Assembly: GCA_027021395.1 (NCBI GenBank)
Contig: JALUUK010000408.1
Coordinates: forward strand, 1-41,769
DNA: 41,769 nt
Direction of reading: 5' to 3'
DNA from: Acidobacteriota bacterium
GTDB lineage: Bacteria; Acidobacteriota; Polarisedimenticolia; J045
Shown: positions 36,536 through 41,769 of the stretch, piece after piece
How the letters are laid out: every line of letters begins with the position of its first letter
How positions within the stretch are numbered: position 1 is the first letter of the stretch
Made by a program: the position numbers and the translations under genes
Notes under the pieces: model-generated
Told to the model about the DNA's origin: nothing
Databases searched by the model: none
The model's input: the letters and a program-made list of their open reading frames with translations, nothing else

Positions 36536-37714
36536 ATGTATGCTGCATCCTTTCCGCCATTACACATCTCAGTCATTCTCCAATGGGGACAGCCGGAACA
36601 GTCGAGCACGGAGGGGCCGGTGATGGCAGACCAGGGCGGGCCCGCCCCACGGTTGCGAGTGTTTCCCCCTACGGGGGCTTCTTCCCCCTACGGGATGGGC
36701 AATCCCGTAGGGGAAAACGATTCCGCCGGCTACTGGCCGCTGCGCCGCTGCTGGGAGGAATCGCTCTCAAAGAAAATCGAGCTCTCGCCGGCGACGCTGA
36801 AGCACTACCGCCGGCTCATCAACCAGTGGGAAGCTTACTGGCGCAAGCGCGGCTGCGAGCGTCCGCTCGGCCCGGACGTGCGCGAGATCCAGCCGAAGGA
36901 CTTCAACGATTTCGCTCGGGCCCAGGGGTGGACAGCGAAGTCCACCTGGTCCACGCGGCGCGATTATTTCGGGAAGATTCTGAAGTCGGTTGCCCGGGCG
37001 AGCAAATCGTGTCCGATCGGGCTGACGGAAGGCTGGCTCTTCGAGCAGCCGCCATTCCTCGCCCCGCTGCCGCCGGGGCTGGCGCCAAAGCCCGAGACGC
37101 CCGAAGCCCTCACCGTGGACCAATTCGCCCGGCTGCTGGAATGCTGCGACGGCGCTCGCTGGCCCTGGAGACGAGCGATCGTGCCGGCTCCGGTGCTGTG
37201 GCGTGCTTATCTGAGCTTCCTCTGGGTCTACGGGTCGCGCAAGGACGCGGCATTGCGGCTCACTTGGCGGGAGGTCGATCTGGAGCGCGAGCGGCTGGAT
37301 TACGTGCCGGACAAGAAGGCGGATCGGGTGTCGGTCGCCCTTCACACACTCTTGCTGCCGCTGCTGCATTTTCTCCGCGATCGATCGCCGGACCGCGTCT
37401 TCCCGTTTCCCAACACGGCGCGGACGGCCGCCCAGGAGAATTTCAATCCACAGCTCAAGGCGATTTTTCGGGCGGCCGGCCTGGTAGAGCATACCAGCCA
37501 CTTCTTTCGCGTCTGCTGCGTCACCAACTGGCAGACGCTGGTCGGGCGGCGGACTCGCTTCGTGACCGGACATCGGCCGCAGGGCGTGCAGGAAAAGCAC
37601 TACGACAGTCGAAGCGCTCGCCAGGTGATCGCCGAGCGAATGGCCGAGTATCCGATGCCGCCCGCCGAGACGCTCTGGGCTGGCTTACCGTTGGAATACC
37701 TTCCTGGAGCCTGA
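36536..37714 (+). CDS. Tyrosine recombinase (phage integrase)
   Basis: This 392-residue protein starts at 36536, six bases after GGAGGG. The core-binding domain is at about 70-160 (SPATLKHYRRLINQWEAYWR). Catalytic residues are present: Arg235 in YGSRKDAALRLTW, Lys260/261 in PDKKADR, His322 and Arg325 in HFFRVCC, His346 in TGHRP and Tyr356 in EKHYD. The first 65 residues are disordered and partly encoded by a palindrome (36685-36713). It should catalyse integration; the tRNA-like fragment at 34457 is a candidate site. Confidence 0.9.
   Translation: MYAASFPPLHISVILQWGQPEQSSTEGPVMADQGGPAPRLRVFPPTGASSPYGMGNPVGENDSAGYWPLRRCWEESLSKKIELSPATLKHYRRLINQWEAYWRKRGCERPLGPDVREIQPKDFNDFARAQGWTAKSTWSTRRDYFGKILKSVARASKSCPIGLTEGWLFEQPPFLAPLPPGLAPKPETPEALTVDQFARLLECCDGARWPWRRAIVPAPVLWRAYLSFLWVYGSRKDAALRLTWREVDLERERLDYVPDKKADRVSVALHTLLLPLLHFLRDRSPDRVFPFPNTARTAAQENFNPQLKAIFRAAGLVEHTSHFFRVCCVTNWQTLVGRRTRFVTGHRPQGVQEKHYDSRSARQVIAERMAEYPMPPAETLWAGLPLEYLPGA
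36685..36713 (+). repeat. Palindrome within the integrase N-terminal coding region
   Basis: CCCCTACGGGA (36685-36695) and TCCCGTAGGGG (36703-36713) pair over 11 bp around a 7-base loop. A related half-unit (CCCCCTACGGGGG) lies just upstream near 36665. It encodes part of the flexible SSPYGMGNPVG segment. Like the other palindromes, it may be an inserted host repeat. Confidence 0.65.
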
Positions 37715-38235
37715 TGCGTCCACTCCCTCTGAGCCCGTCGGGGGTATCCAACGACTTCGTCTCTGTCCGGTCGACGAGTCCCCCTCCCCGGCGGGCGTTT
37801 CTTCTGGTCCCCGCTGTGTCGCATCACGCGAGACCTCCTGTAGAGCCGCCGGCGGACGATCCGATCTTCCGTGCCTATCTGATCGTCGCGCTCATTGTGG
37901 CAGCGATCACGTTCGTCGTGCTCACTCTGCAGGGCGACGGCGTGCCGGGCAAGTGGAGACCGCTGCCCGGCCGGATCGAGGCCTCGGTGATGTTCGGCCT
38001 CGCTTGGCCGCTGACAGTCCTAAGAGTGGGTGTGGTACGGGATCACGACGTTTTGGCGGCGTCACGCGACTCGGAAGAGGTGACGGAACGATGTGTGAGG
38101 AATCGCGGCGTGCTGCAGAATCGGCCAGGCCGGCTGGTTCTGGCATCACCACCTATCGGTCCTGGATTGAGGGACCCCGGTTTGCCGGCCGGTGGGATTG
38201 GGCCCTGCGCGACATGGCCCGCACGCTCGGGCTGA
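37714..38235 (+). CDS. Putative single-span membrane protein, 173 aa
   Basis: The ATG overlaps the integrase stop. One clear span (FRAYLIVALIVAAITFVVLT) and a second hydrophobic patch (IEASVMFGLAWPLTVLRV) suggest a membrane protein. The last 48 codons overlap the better-supported 38091 gene in another frame and look non-coding, so a small frameshift or a later true stop is possible. No family is recognised. Confidence 0.4.
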   Translation: MRPLPLSPSGVSNDFVSVRSTSPPPRRAFLLVPAVSHHARPPVEPPADDPIFRAYLIVALIVAAITFVVLTLQGDGVPGKWRPLPGRIEASVMFGLAWPLTVLRVGVVRDHDVLAASRDSEEVTERCVRNRGVLQNRPGRLVLASPPIGPGLRDPGLPAGGIGPCATWPARSG

Positions 38236-38366
38236 GCATCACAGTGCAGCGCGAGACGAGCCTGTTGAGGCAGCGAGTCGACTTCACGATCTCTGGACGC
38301 CGGGAGAACGTGCTCACATTTCTCCAGTGCCTGCAGCGTTTCGTCGACGAGTGGAACGAGGAATGA
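38091..38366 (+). CDS. Hypothetical early protein, 91 aa
   Basis: The ATG at 38091 lies eight bases after GAGG. The second half is regular (RWDWALRDMARTLGLSITVQ, RVDFTISGRRENVLTFLQCL, QRFVDEWNEE), a likely small alpha/beta fold with strand ITV and helix LTFLQCLQRF. It is the first of a tight run of early genes leading to the Csx3-like gene. Family unknown. Confidence 0.6.
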   Translation: MCEESRRAAESARPAGSGITTYRSWIEGPRFAGRWDWALRDMARTLGLSITVQRETSLLRQRVDFTISGRRENVLTFLQCLQRFVDEWNEE

Positions 38367-38367
38367 G

Positions 38368-38910
38368 ATGCGGGATTTCACCGACTACGAGCTTTGGGTG
38401 GTCCGCCAAGCTGAGGGAATCGTCCGTATGCTGCAGGAGGCGGCTCAAATCGCACAGGCCACCATACCGCCCCTTGGCAAGACCTGCAGCCGTCGCGAAC
38501 TGGAGCTGTACCGGGAGATCATCGACGCCCGCCGCGCCGCCATAGAAGCAAGAGACCGCCTTGGCCAAGCGATCGACCTATATCGTACGCCGGCGATGGC
38601 CGGACCTTTTCCGAGAAAGGAGGAGCACGCAATGGGAGAGACCGTTCGTTATTCGATAGGTGTGGATAGCCCAATCACTCCACAGGAACCTCTGCCGGCG
38701 CTGCCGGAGATTCCTCGCGGCGCCTTGGTGGTGGTCGAGGGGTGGGCGCCGATCTGGCGGTACGCGATGGCGCTTCACCGGCTCCACGGGTCGCCGGCCG
38801 GTGCCATCGCGGTCTATGACCCGCGTCTCGGAGCCGTCGTTGTCCAGAGCCACACGCCCGCATACGCGGAAGGGGACGTGCTGGACTTCCCGGAGGATAG
38901 GGCGCAATGA
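38368..38910 (+). CDS. Helical domain fused in frame to a Csx3 (Crn3-like) ring nuclease domain
   Basis: This 180-residue frame has a helical N-terminal part of 88 residues (YELWVVRQAEGIVRMLQEAA, RRELELYREIIDARRAAIEA) with no known family. A Csx3 domain of 92 residues follows. No stop separates them, yet the Csx3 part has its own perfect ribosome-binding site at 38616-38623. Either a fusion protein, a separate Csx3, or both are made. The N-terminal part could be an oligomerisation module, or this may be two genes whose intervening stop was lost. Confidence 0.7.
   Translation: MRDFTDYELWVVRQAEGIVRMLQEAAQIAQATIPPLGKTCSRRELELYREIIDARRAAIEARDRLGQAIDLYRTPAMAGPFPRKEEHAMGETVRYSIGVDSPITPQEPLPALPEIPRGALVVVEGWAPIWRYAMALHRLHGSPAGAIAVYDPRLGAVVVQSHTPAYAEGDVLDFPEDRAQ
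38632..38910 (+). CDS. csx3: Csx3 / Crn3-family cyclic oligoadenylate ring nuclease, standalone form
   Basis: This 92-residue product starts at 38632, eight bases after AAAGGAGG. The block GWAPIWRYAMALHR, then IAVYDPRLGAVVVQSH, then GDVLDF matches archaeal and bacterial Csx3 almost word for word. Residues aligning with the characterised catalytic set are present: His52, Asp63 and Arg65. Csx3 family enzymes degrade cyclic tetra-adenylate, the alarm signal of type III CRISPR, across a dimer interface with metal. In a phage this predicts a type III anti-CRISPR. The next gene overlaps the stop (ATGA). Confidence 0.88.
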   Translation: MGETVRYSIGVDSPITPQEPLPALPEIPRGALVVVEGWAPIWRYAMALHRLHGSPAGAIAVYDPRLGAVVVQSHTPAYAEGDVLDFPEDRAQ

Positions 38911-39128
38911 CCAATGCAAGGAGCCGGTACGTCGCGGTATGTCCCAAGTGCCGATGGAAGGGATACAGGGTTGAACCGGAATGTGAGTGCTACGACCGCG
39001 TGTGCCACGTGTGGGCACCGGGCCTTGGATGTCCGCGGCAAGCGAAACGACCATGCCCGCACTGCGGTGCGGAAGTGATTGCGTACCCGGTGCGGTTCAG
39101 ACGGAGGATAGGGGGCAATGACAGGTGA
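38907..39128 (+). CDS. Cysteine-rich zinc-ribbon protein, 73 aa
   Basis: It starts in an ATGA overlap with the Csx3 gene. It holds CPKC, CEC, single cysteines, and CPHC, enough for one or two zinc ribbons, with basic ends. This is typical of small phage nucleic-acid-binding or host-takeover proteins. Translation is coupled to Csx3, so it may act in the same process. It overlaps the next gene by 11 bases. Confidence 0.7.
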   Translation: MTNARSRYVAVCPKCRWKGYRVEPECECYDRVCHVWAPGLGCPRQAKRPCPHCGAEVIAYPVRFRRRIGGNDR

Positions 39129-39423
39129 TACAGACGCTACACTGCCGTCCCAGCATCTCTGGGACGGCATCGACGCCTTTCCCGGGGATGTAGACGAGAG
39201 CGACATCCTCGCGCAGCCGCTTCTGCGCGATCTCGACGATTTAGACACTGTCCCTCGCTGGGTCGCGCGCTTCGTCCTGCGCGACCTGCGGGAGCTGCGA
39301 GCGATCTGTGAGGCGGCGGGGATCGAGCTGGACGTATCACCGTGCCGCGAGTGCAATCGCGAAACGGTCTGTCTGCCCGAGGGACTGCTGCCGATCTGCG
39401 TGGACTGCCGGAGGGCGGAATGA
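39118..39423 (+). CDS. Small protein with C-terminal zinc knuckle, 101 aa
   Basis: The product begins with acidic sequence (GDVDESDILAQPLLRDLDDL) and contains a helix (RFVLRDLRELRAICEAAGIE). It ends with a CRECNRETVCLPEG...CVDC pair that could bind zinc. Overlap with both neighbours supports an operon. Family unknown. Confidence 0.6.
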   Translation: MTGDTDATLPSQHLWDGIDAFPGDVDESDILAQPLLRDLDDLDTVPRWVARFVLRDLRELRAICEAAGIELDVSPCRECNRETVCLPEGLLPICVDCRRAE

Positions 39424-39776
39424 CCGTCGTGCCATTGAATTTGCAGCGATGGATCGAAGGCCGGCTGGAGAACAGCGGCTGGGACCACATATTGACGGTC
39501 GTGCCCGAAAGCGGAGGCGGGGTTCGTCGGCGCATCCGTGTTTGGCTGTCGCACGATGGCCTCCGGCTGGCCATTGTCTGGCCGCACGCGACGCGGGTCA
39601 TCGACCTAACGGTCGCCCCGGAGCATAACCCGGAGCAGGGCGAGTACCACAATGGGGCGATGGGTCTATCAGTGCTGATCACCCGACATGGGAGACAGGA
39701 GGCAGACGATGGCGAACAAGCAGAAAACGCCGGGAAAGAAAGAGACGGCGAGCAAAATCTTGACGGAGCTGGGTGA
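39420..39776 (+). CDS. Hypothetical protein, 118 aa
   Basis: It starts in an ATGA overlap. The first 85 residues are mixed (LNLQRWIEGRLENSGWDHIL, RRRIRVWLSHDGLRLAIVWP, THVIDLTV-type strands) and look folded. The last 30 residues are Glu/Gly/Asp-rich and overlap the 39709 gene. No family is recognised. Confidence 0.55.
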   Translation: MTVVPLNLQRWIEGRLENSGWDHILTVVPESGGGVRRRIRVWLSHDGLRLAIVWPHATRVIDLTVAPEHNPEQGEYHNGAMGLSVLITRHGRQEADDGEQAENAGKERDGEQNLDGAG

Positions 39777-39927
39777 AGCTGAGTTGGACGTCACTCGGCT
39801 GGAGGACCGCATGGATGAGCTCCGCGAAGAGCTGAAGGACGCAAAGAAGGAGTACCAGGCCGCAGTCGCTCGTCTGCGGCTGCTCGTCCGGGACGTGGCG
39901 ACAGGCCAGATGCGACTGTTCGACTGA
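39709..39927 (+). CDS. Small coiled-coil protein, 72 aa
   Basis: The ATG at 39709 follows AGGAGG. After a lysine-rich start, the product is a single coiled coil (TRLEDRMDELREELKDAKKE, YQAAVARLRLLVRDVATG). It may be a dimerising adaptor or small regulator. Confidence 0.65.
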   Translation: MANKQKTPGKKETASKILTELGEAELDVTRLEDRMDELREELKDAKKEYQAAVARLRLLVRDVATGQMRLFD

Positions 39928-40045
39928 CAACAGGACGGACACGGACGGGTGAGGCTGGCTGAGGGATCGGCTGGCGGAACGGATTCGCCGGGCCGGGGTA
40001 CGGACGCCCCGGCCCGCATGGAGGCTCGGATCAGGAGGACGGGAA

Positions 40046-40264
40046 ATGCTAGTGCTCGGACGCCAGCAAGGCGATTCGATCGTGATTGATACGCCGCTGG
40101 GCGAGATCACTATCACCGTTGTGCGGCTGGGCCAGCGCTACGCTCGGATCGGCATCGAGGCCCCGGCCGGCTGGCCGATCGTCCGATCCGAGATTCGCGG
40201 CCGCGAGGAACCGGCAGACGACGAACTGCCGATGCGCGTGGCGTTGAGGAATCTGCGGACGTGA
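40046..40264 (+). CDS. csrA: CsrA-family RNA-binding regulator
   Basis: This 72-residue protein has CsrA hallmarks: MLVLGRQQGDSIVID with Leu4 and Arg6 conserved, a strand pair ITITVVRLG, RIGIEAPAGWPIVRSEI with the RNA-binding arginine, and a short tail. CsrA dimers bind GGA motifs at ribosome-binding sites and change translation or stability. This copy has a two-residue insertion in strand 2 and a longer C-terminus than E. coli CsrA. Its ribosome-binding site (AGGAGG) itself contains GGA. A phage CsrA could reprogramme host translation or autoregulate. Confidence 0.85.
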   Translation: MLVLGRQQGDSIVIDTPLGEITITVVRLGQRYARIGIEAPAGWPIVRSEIRGREEPADDELPMRVALRNLRT

Positions 40265-40268
40265 CCCG

Positions 40269-40340
40269 GGTCGGCCCGGGTCGTATCAGGTCGGTCCCGG
40301 TCGAGTCAGGTCGGGCCGGGTCGGATCGGGTCGGAATCGA
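40269..40340 (+). repeat. 20-bp iteron array upstream of the initiator-like gene
   Basis: Three contiguous 20-bp direct repeats (40269-40288, 40289-40308, 40309-40328) follow the pattern GGTCGGnCCnGGTCGnnTCA, with a partial fourth. Two more units occur in inverse orientation at 40771-40810 inside the gene. The regular unit length and the position suggest replication iterons or operator sites. Confidence 0.7.
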
Positions 40341-40357
40341 CAAGGAGGGTGTGCGCG

Positions 40358-41242
40358 GTGCAACTGGAATTTGACTTCGATCCCAAACTCGAATCAGCAG
40401 CGAAAAACGATGAGCGACTGGAGGCCGTCGGAGTCTCAGCAATGCGGCGAGCCGTGATCTGGCTGTTCCAACTCCACCCGGAAGCCAAGCGCGATGGCAC
40501 GTTGATCCGGCTCGATCTGAGCTTCATAAAGGCATCCCAGTGGCTGCGCAACCAGGCTCGGTGGCGAAACTTGCGCTGTGCCGACACGAACGTGCGACGC
40601 GCCTGCGTGTTCTGGCAGCAATTGCACTGCGTCGCGATCCTGAAGCGACCACGAGTCCTGCTGCTGGATGTGGCGCGACTGAGCGAGTGGCTCTATCGCG
40701 AACAAGAAGCGGTGGAACGAGCCGTCTCGTCGGCTCTCAATTTCGCCGGCGACGGAGCCCCCCCGAAAACAAATCCGACCCGGTCCGACCCGATCCGACC
40801 CGCGTCGACCCTCAGTGAGAGAGTGAGTGAAGAAAAAACTCATTCACTCACTCACTCTGTGGGCGGGGTGGATCGGTCCGATCGGACGGATCAGACGGAT
40901 CGGACAGATCATCCCTCGGCACCGGCCGGGGCGTCGGTGGTGCTGCCTCGGCTGCCGGTGGAGGTGTGGGAGCCCGGCCGAGACGATCGGTCGCTGTATC
41001 GGCTGCTGCGGGCGTATTGGACCGAGCACGGGCCGGCCCTCGAGGCGGCCGGCATCGACGCCGACACGTTCACCGGCGCCGTCCTGGCCGCTCGGGCCCA
41101 GCCACGCACCGACCCGCAGCGTTACGCCGAGCGGTGCCTGGAGCTCGGCCTGACGGAGAACTGGCTCGCCCAGGGGCGCGCCTGGCGCCGCCGGCAGAAG
41201 ATTCTGTTCTCTCGGCCTATCACACATGGAGCGGTGCAATGA
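40358..41242 (+). CDS. Putative replication initiator-like protein, 294 aa
   Basis: The start is the GTG at 40358, nine bases after AAGGAGG. The N-terminal 120 residues look like a winged helix (MRRAVIWLFQLHPEAKRDGT, FIKASQWLRNQARWRNLRCA, NVRRACVFWQQLHCVAIL). The centre is a disordered, DNA-repeat-derived linker (RSDPIRP, SERVSEEKTHSLTHS, DRSDRTDQTDRTD). The C-terminal 110 residues are the conserved block also found truncated at 2-352. An N-terminal winged helix with iterons inside the gene recalls lambda O. The function is inferred from layout. Confidence 0.65.
   Translation: MQLEFDFDPKLESAAKNDERLEAVGVSAMRRAVIWLFQLHPEAKRDGTLIRLDLSFIKASQWLRNQARWRNLRCADTNVRRACVFWQQLHCVAILKRPRVLLLDVARLSEWLYREQEAVERAVSSALNFAGDGAPPKTNPTRSDPIRPASTLSERVSEEKTHSLTHSVGGVDRSDRTDQTDRTDHPSAPAGASVVLPRLPVEVWEPGRDDRSLYRLLRAYWTEHGPALEAAGIDADTFTGAVLAARAQPRTDPQRYAERCLELGLTENWLAQGRAWRRRQKILFSRPITHGAVQ
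40771..40915 (+). repeat. Inverted iterons, hairpin and 9-bp repeats inside the initiator-like gene
   Basis: Two 20-bp iteron units in inverse orientation (40771-40790, 40791-40810) are followed by an 11-bp hairpin (40821-40831 with 40843-40853, A-rich loop). Then come five 9-bp units beginning GATCGG or GATCAG (40871-40915). The last encode the DRT-like tripeptide repeat. The A-rich loop is the only AT-rich bit nearby and could serve as an unwinding element. Confidence 0.65.
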
Positions 41243-41577
41243 CACTGAAGCAAGGCGAACCGCCGGCGTCAGCCGGCGGGTGTAAAGCGGCTGAACAGTC
41301 AGACGTGCCAAACCCGCTGGAGCGGGCCCTATTCCTCTGCGGGATACTGTGCGCCCTGCTGCGGAGACATCCGCAAGGGCGGGTCCTATTCATCGCCCGC
41401 CAAGCGGAACAGCACACCTGGGTCGTCATTTGCCGGCGGCGGGACTGGCCGCGAGCGATCTGGCAGCTCGCTCGTTGGGCCTTCGACCGCTCGCTCCCGC
41501 TCCGCCCCCGCCACGCCCTCGGTCTGGCCGTGCGGCTCACCGTGCAGCTTTTTAGTGCGAGGCATAGCCATGATTGA
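41239..41577 (+). CDS. Hypothetical protein, paralogue of the 637-954 product with repeat-encoded insertion
   Basis: From the ATG overlapping the preceding stop. From residue 25 (NPLERALFLC) it matches the 637 product closely, with the block HTWVVICRRRDWPRAIWQLA identical. Its N-terminus is 12 residues longer and contains EPPASAGG, encoded by a 27-base palindromic repeat (41255-41281). The C-terminal ends differ. Function unknown. Confidence 0.7.
   Translation: MTLKQGEPPASAGGCKAAEQSDVPNPLERALFLCGILCALLRRHPQGRVLFIARQAEQHTWVVICRRRDWPRAIWQLARWAFDRSLPLRPRHALGLAVRLTVQLFSARHSHD
41255..41281 (+). repeat. 27-bp palindromic repeat in frame within a coding region
   Basis: GCGAACCGCCGGCGTCAGCC followed by GGCGGGT is the third copy of the 27-mer also found at 13547-13573 and 19318-19344. 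The corresponding place in the paralogue at 637 lacks it, which shows that the repeat has been gained or lost without breaking the frame. Confidence 0.78.
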
Positions 41578-41769
41578 AGTCCCAACAGCAACACAGCTTT
41601 TTGCACTCGCTCGCGGCGTTAACGTCCGATTCGGCGACCACCGCTGCTATTACTGCGGCGGAGCGTGTGCCGAGGAATGTGTGCCGGCCAGCGAGCATGT
41701 GAAGGCGAGCTTCACAAGTCGGGACACGGTTTGCGGCGGGGATCGGGTCTGCGACGGGTGTATTTCGGC
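41570..41769 (+). CDS. Csf1-like zinc-finger protein (3'-truncated by window end)
   Basis: Only the first 66 residues lie in the window, and no stop is seen. The start overlaps the previous stop region. The pattern TATQLFALARGVNV, then CYYCGGACAEEC, then ASEHVKASFTSRD, then VCDGCIS resembles the N-terminal zinc-finger of Csf1, the type IV CRISPR effector subunit: a short helix, CxxCGG, an FTxxD-like motif and a closing CxxC. The full protein is needed to decide. Other CxxC proteins could look similar over such a short region. Confidence 0.4.
   Translation, partial: MIEVPTATQLFALARGVNVRFGDHRCYYCGGACAEECVPASEHVKASFTSRDTVCGGDRVCDGCIS

Noticed and set aside
36361-37713. + strand frame overlapping the integrase in another phase
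   Set aside because: The integrase frame carries all catalytic residues; only the part after 37714 may be a real gene.
1-41769. Simple circular genome with terminal overlap
   Set aside because: The matching ends differ at several sites after 126 identical bases, and the genes that follow are different, so closure cannot be assumed.

Overview
The window is GC-rich and almost entirely phage-type DNA: a temperate, long-tailed (siphovirus-like) phage or prophage with a lambda-style head module. Palindromic intergenic repeats and a small basic protein resembling planctomycete DUF6800 point to a Planctomycetota host. That host assignment is an inference. No clear chromosomal gene is visible, and no complete tRNA or rRNA gene is present.

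Layout. (1) Positions 1-5111, + strand: a 5'-truncated copy of an initiator-like gene, small proteins, a ribbon-helix-helix (RHH) protein, a promoter with a palindromic operator, unknown proteins, a protein with a DnaJ-type zinc motif, a serine recombinase and a strong terminator. (2) Positions 5215-5651, +: an exported thermonuclease-like protein with its own promoter. (3) Positions 5759-32924, - strand: one long morphogenesis block. Read from right to left it runs: hydrolase, unknown protein, small terminase, large terminase (GpA type), head-joining proteins, portal, S49 protease with nested scaffold, decoration protein, major capsid, connectors, tail tube, a tail-chaperone candidate with a slippery site, tape measure, tail tip, a second nuclease-like protein, fibre, LamG protein, membrane-coiled-coil protein, glycosyltransferase-sulfotransferase fusion, immunoglobulin-like proteins, secreted trypsin with a collagen segment, and large tail proteins. 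(4) Positions 33.0-34.5 kb: small membrane proteins and a fragment resembling a tRNA 3' end. (5) Positions 34.5-37.7 kb, +: a DUF2511-like membrane protein, an apparently leaderless repressor, a winged-helix protein and a tyrosine integrase. (6) Positions 37.7-41.8 kb, +: an early-type operon that includes a Csx3 (Crn3-type) ring nuclease homologue, cysteine-rich small proteins, a CsrA homologue, an initiator-like gene carrying iterons, and the first 200 bases of a Csf1-like zinc-finger protein.

How it fits together. The integrase, repressor and tRNA fragment suggest lysogeny. The initiator-like gene with 20-bp iterons upstream and inside it resembles the lambda O/ori arrangement. The main novelty is the right-hand early operon. 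A phage-borne Csx3 would be expected to degrade cyclic tetra-adenylate and so blunt type III CRISPR immunity. It lies close to a CsrA-type RNA regulator and a possible type IV CRISPR component. Host-type palindromic repeats sit at stop codons and inside reading frames, suggesting long residence in the host genome. The module at 1-954 is repeated in diverged form at 40891-41577.
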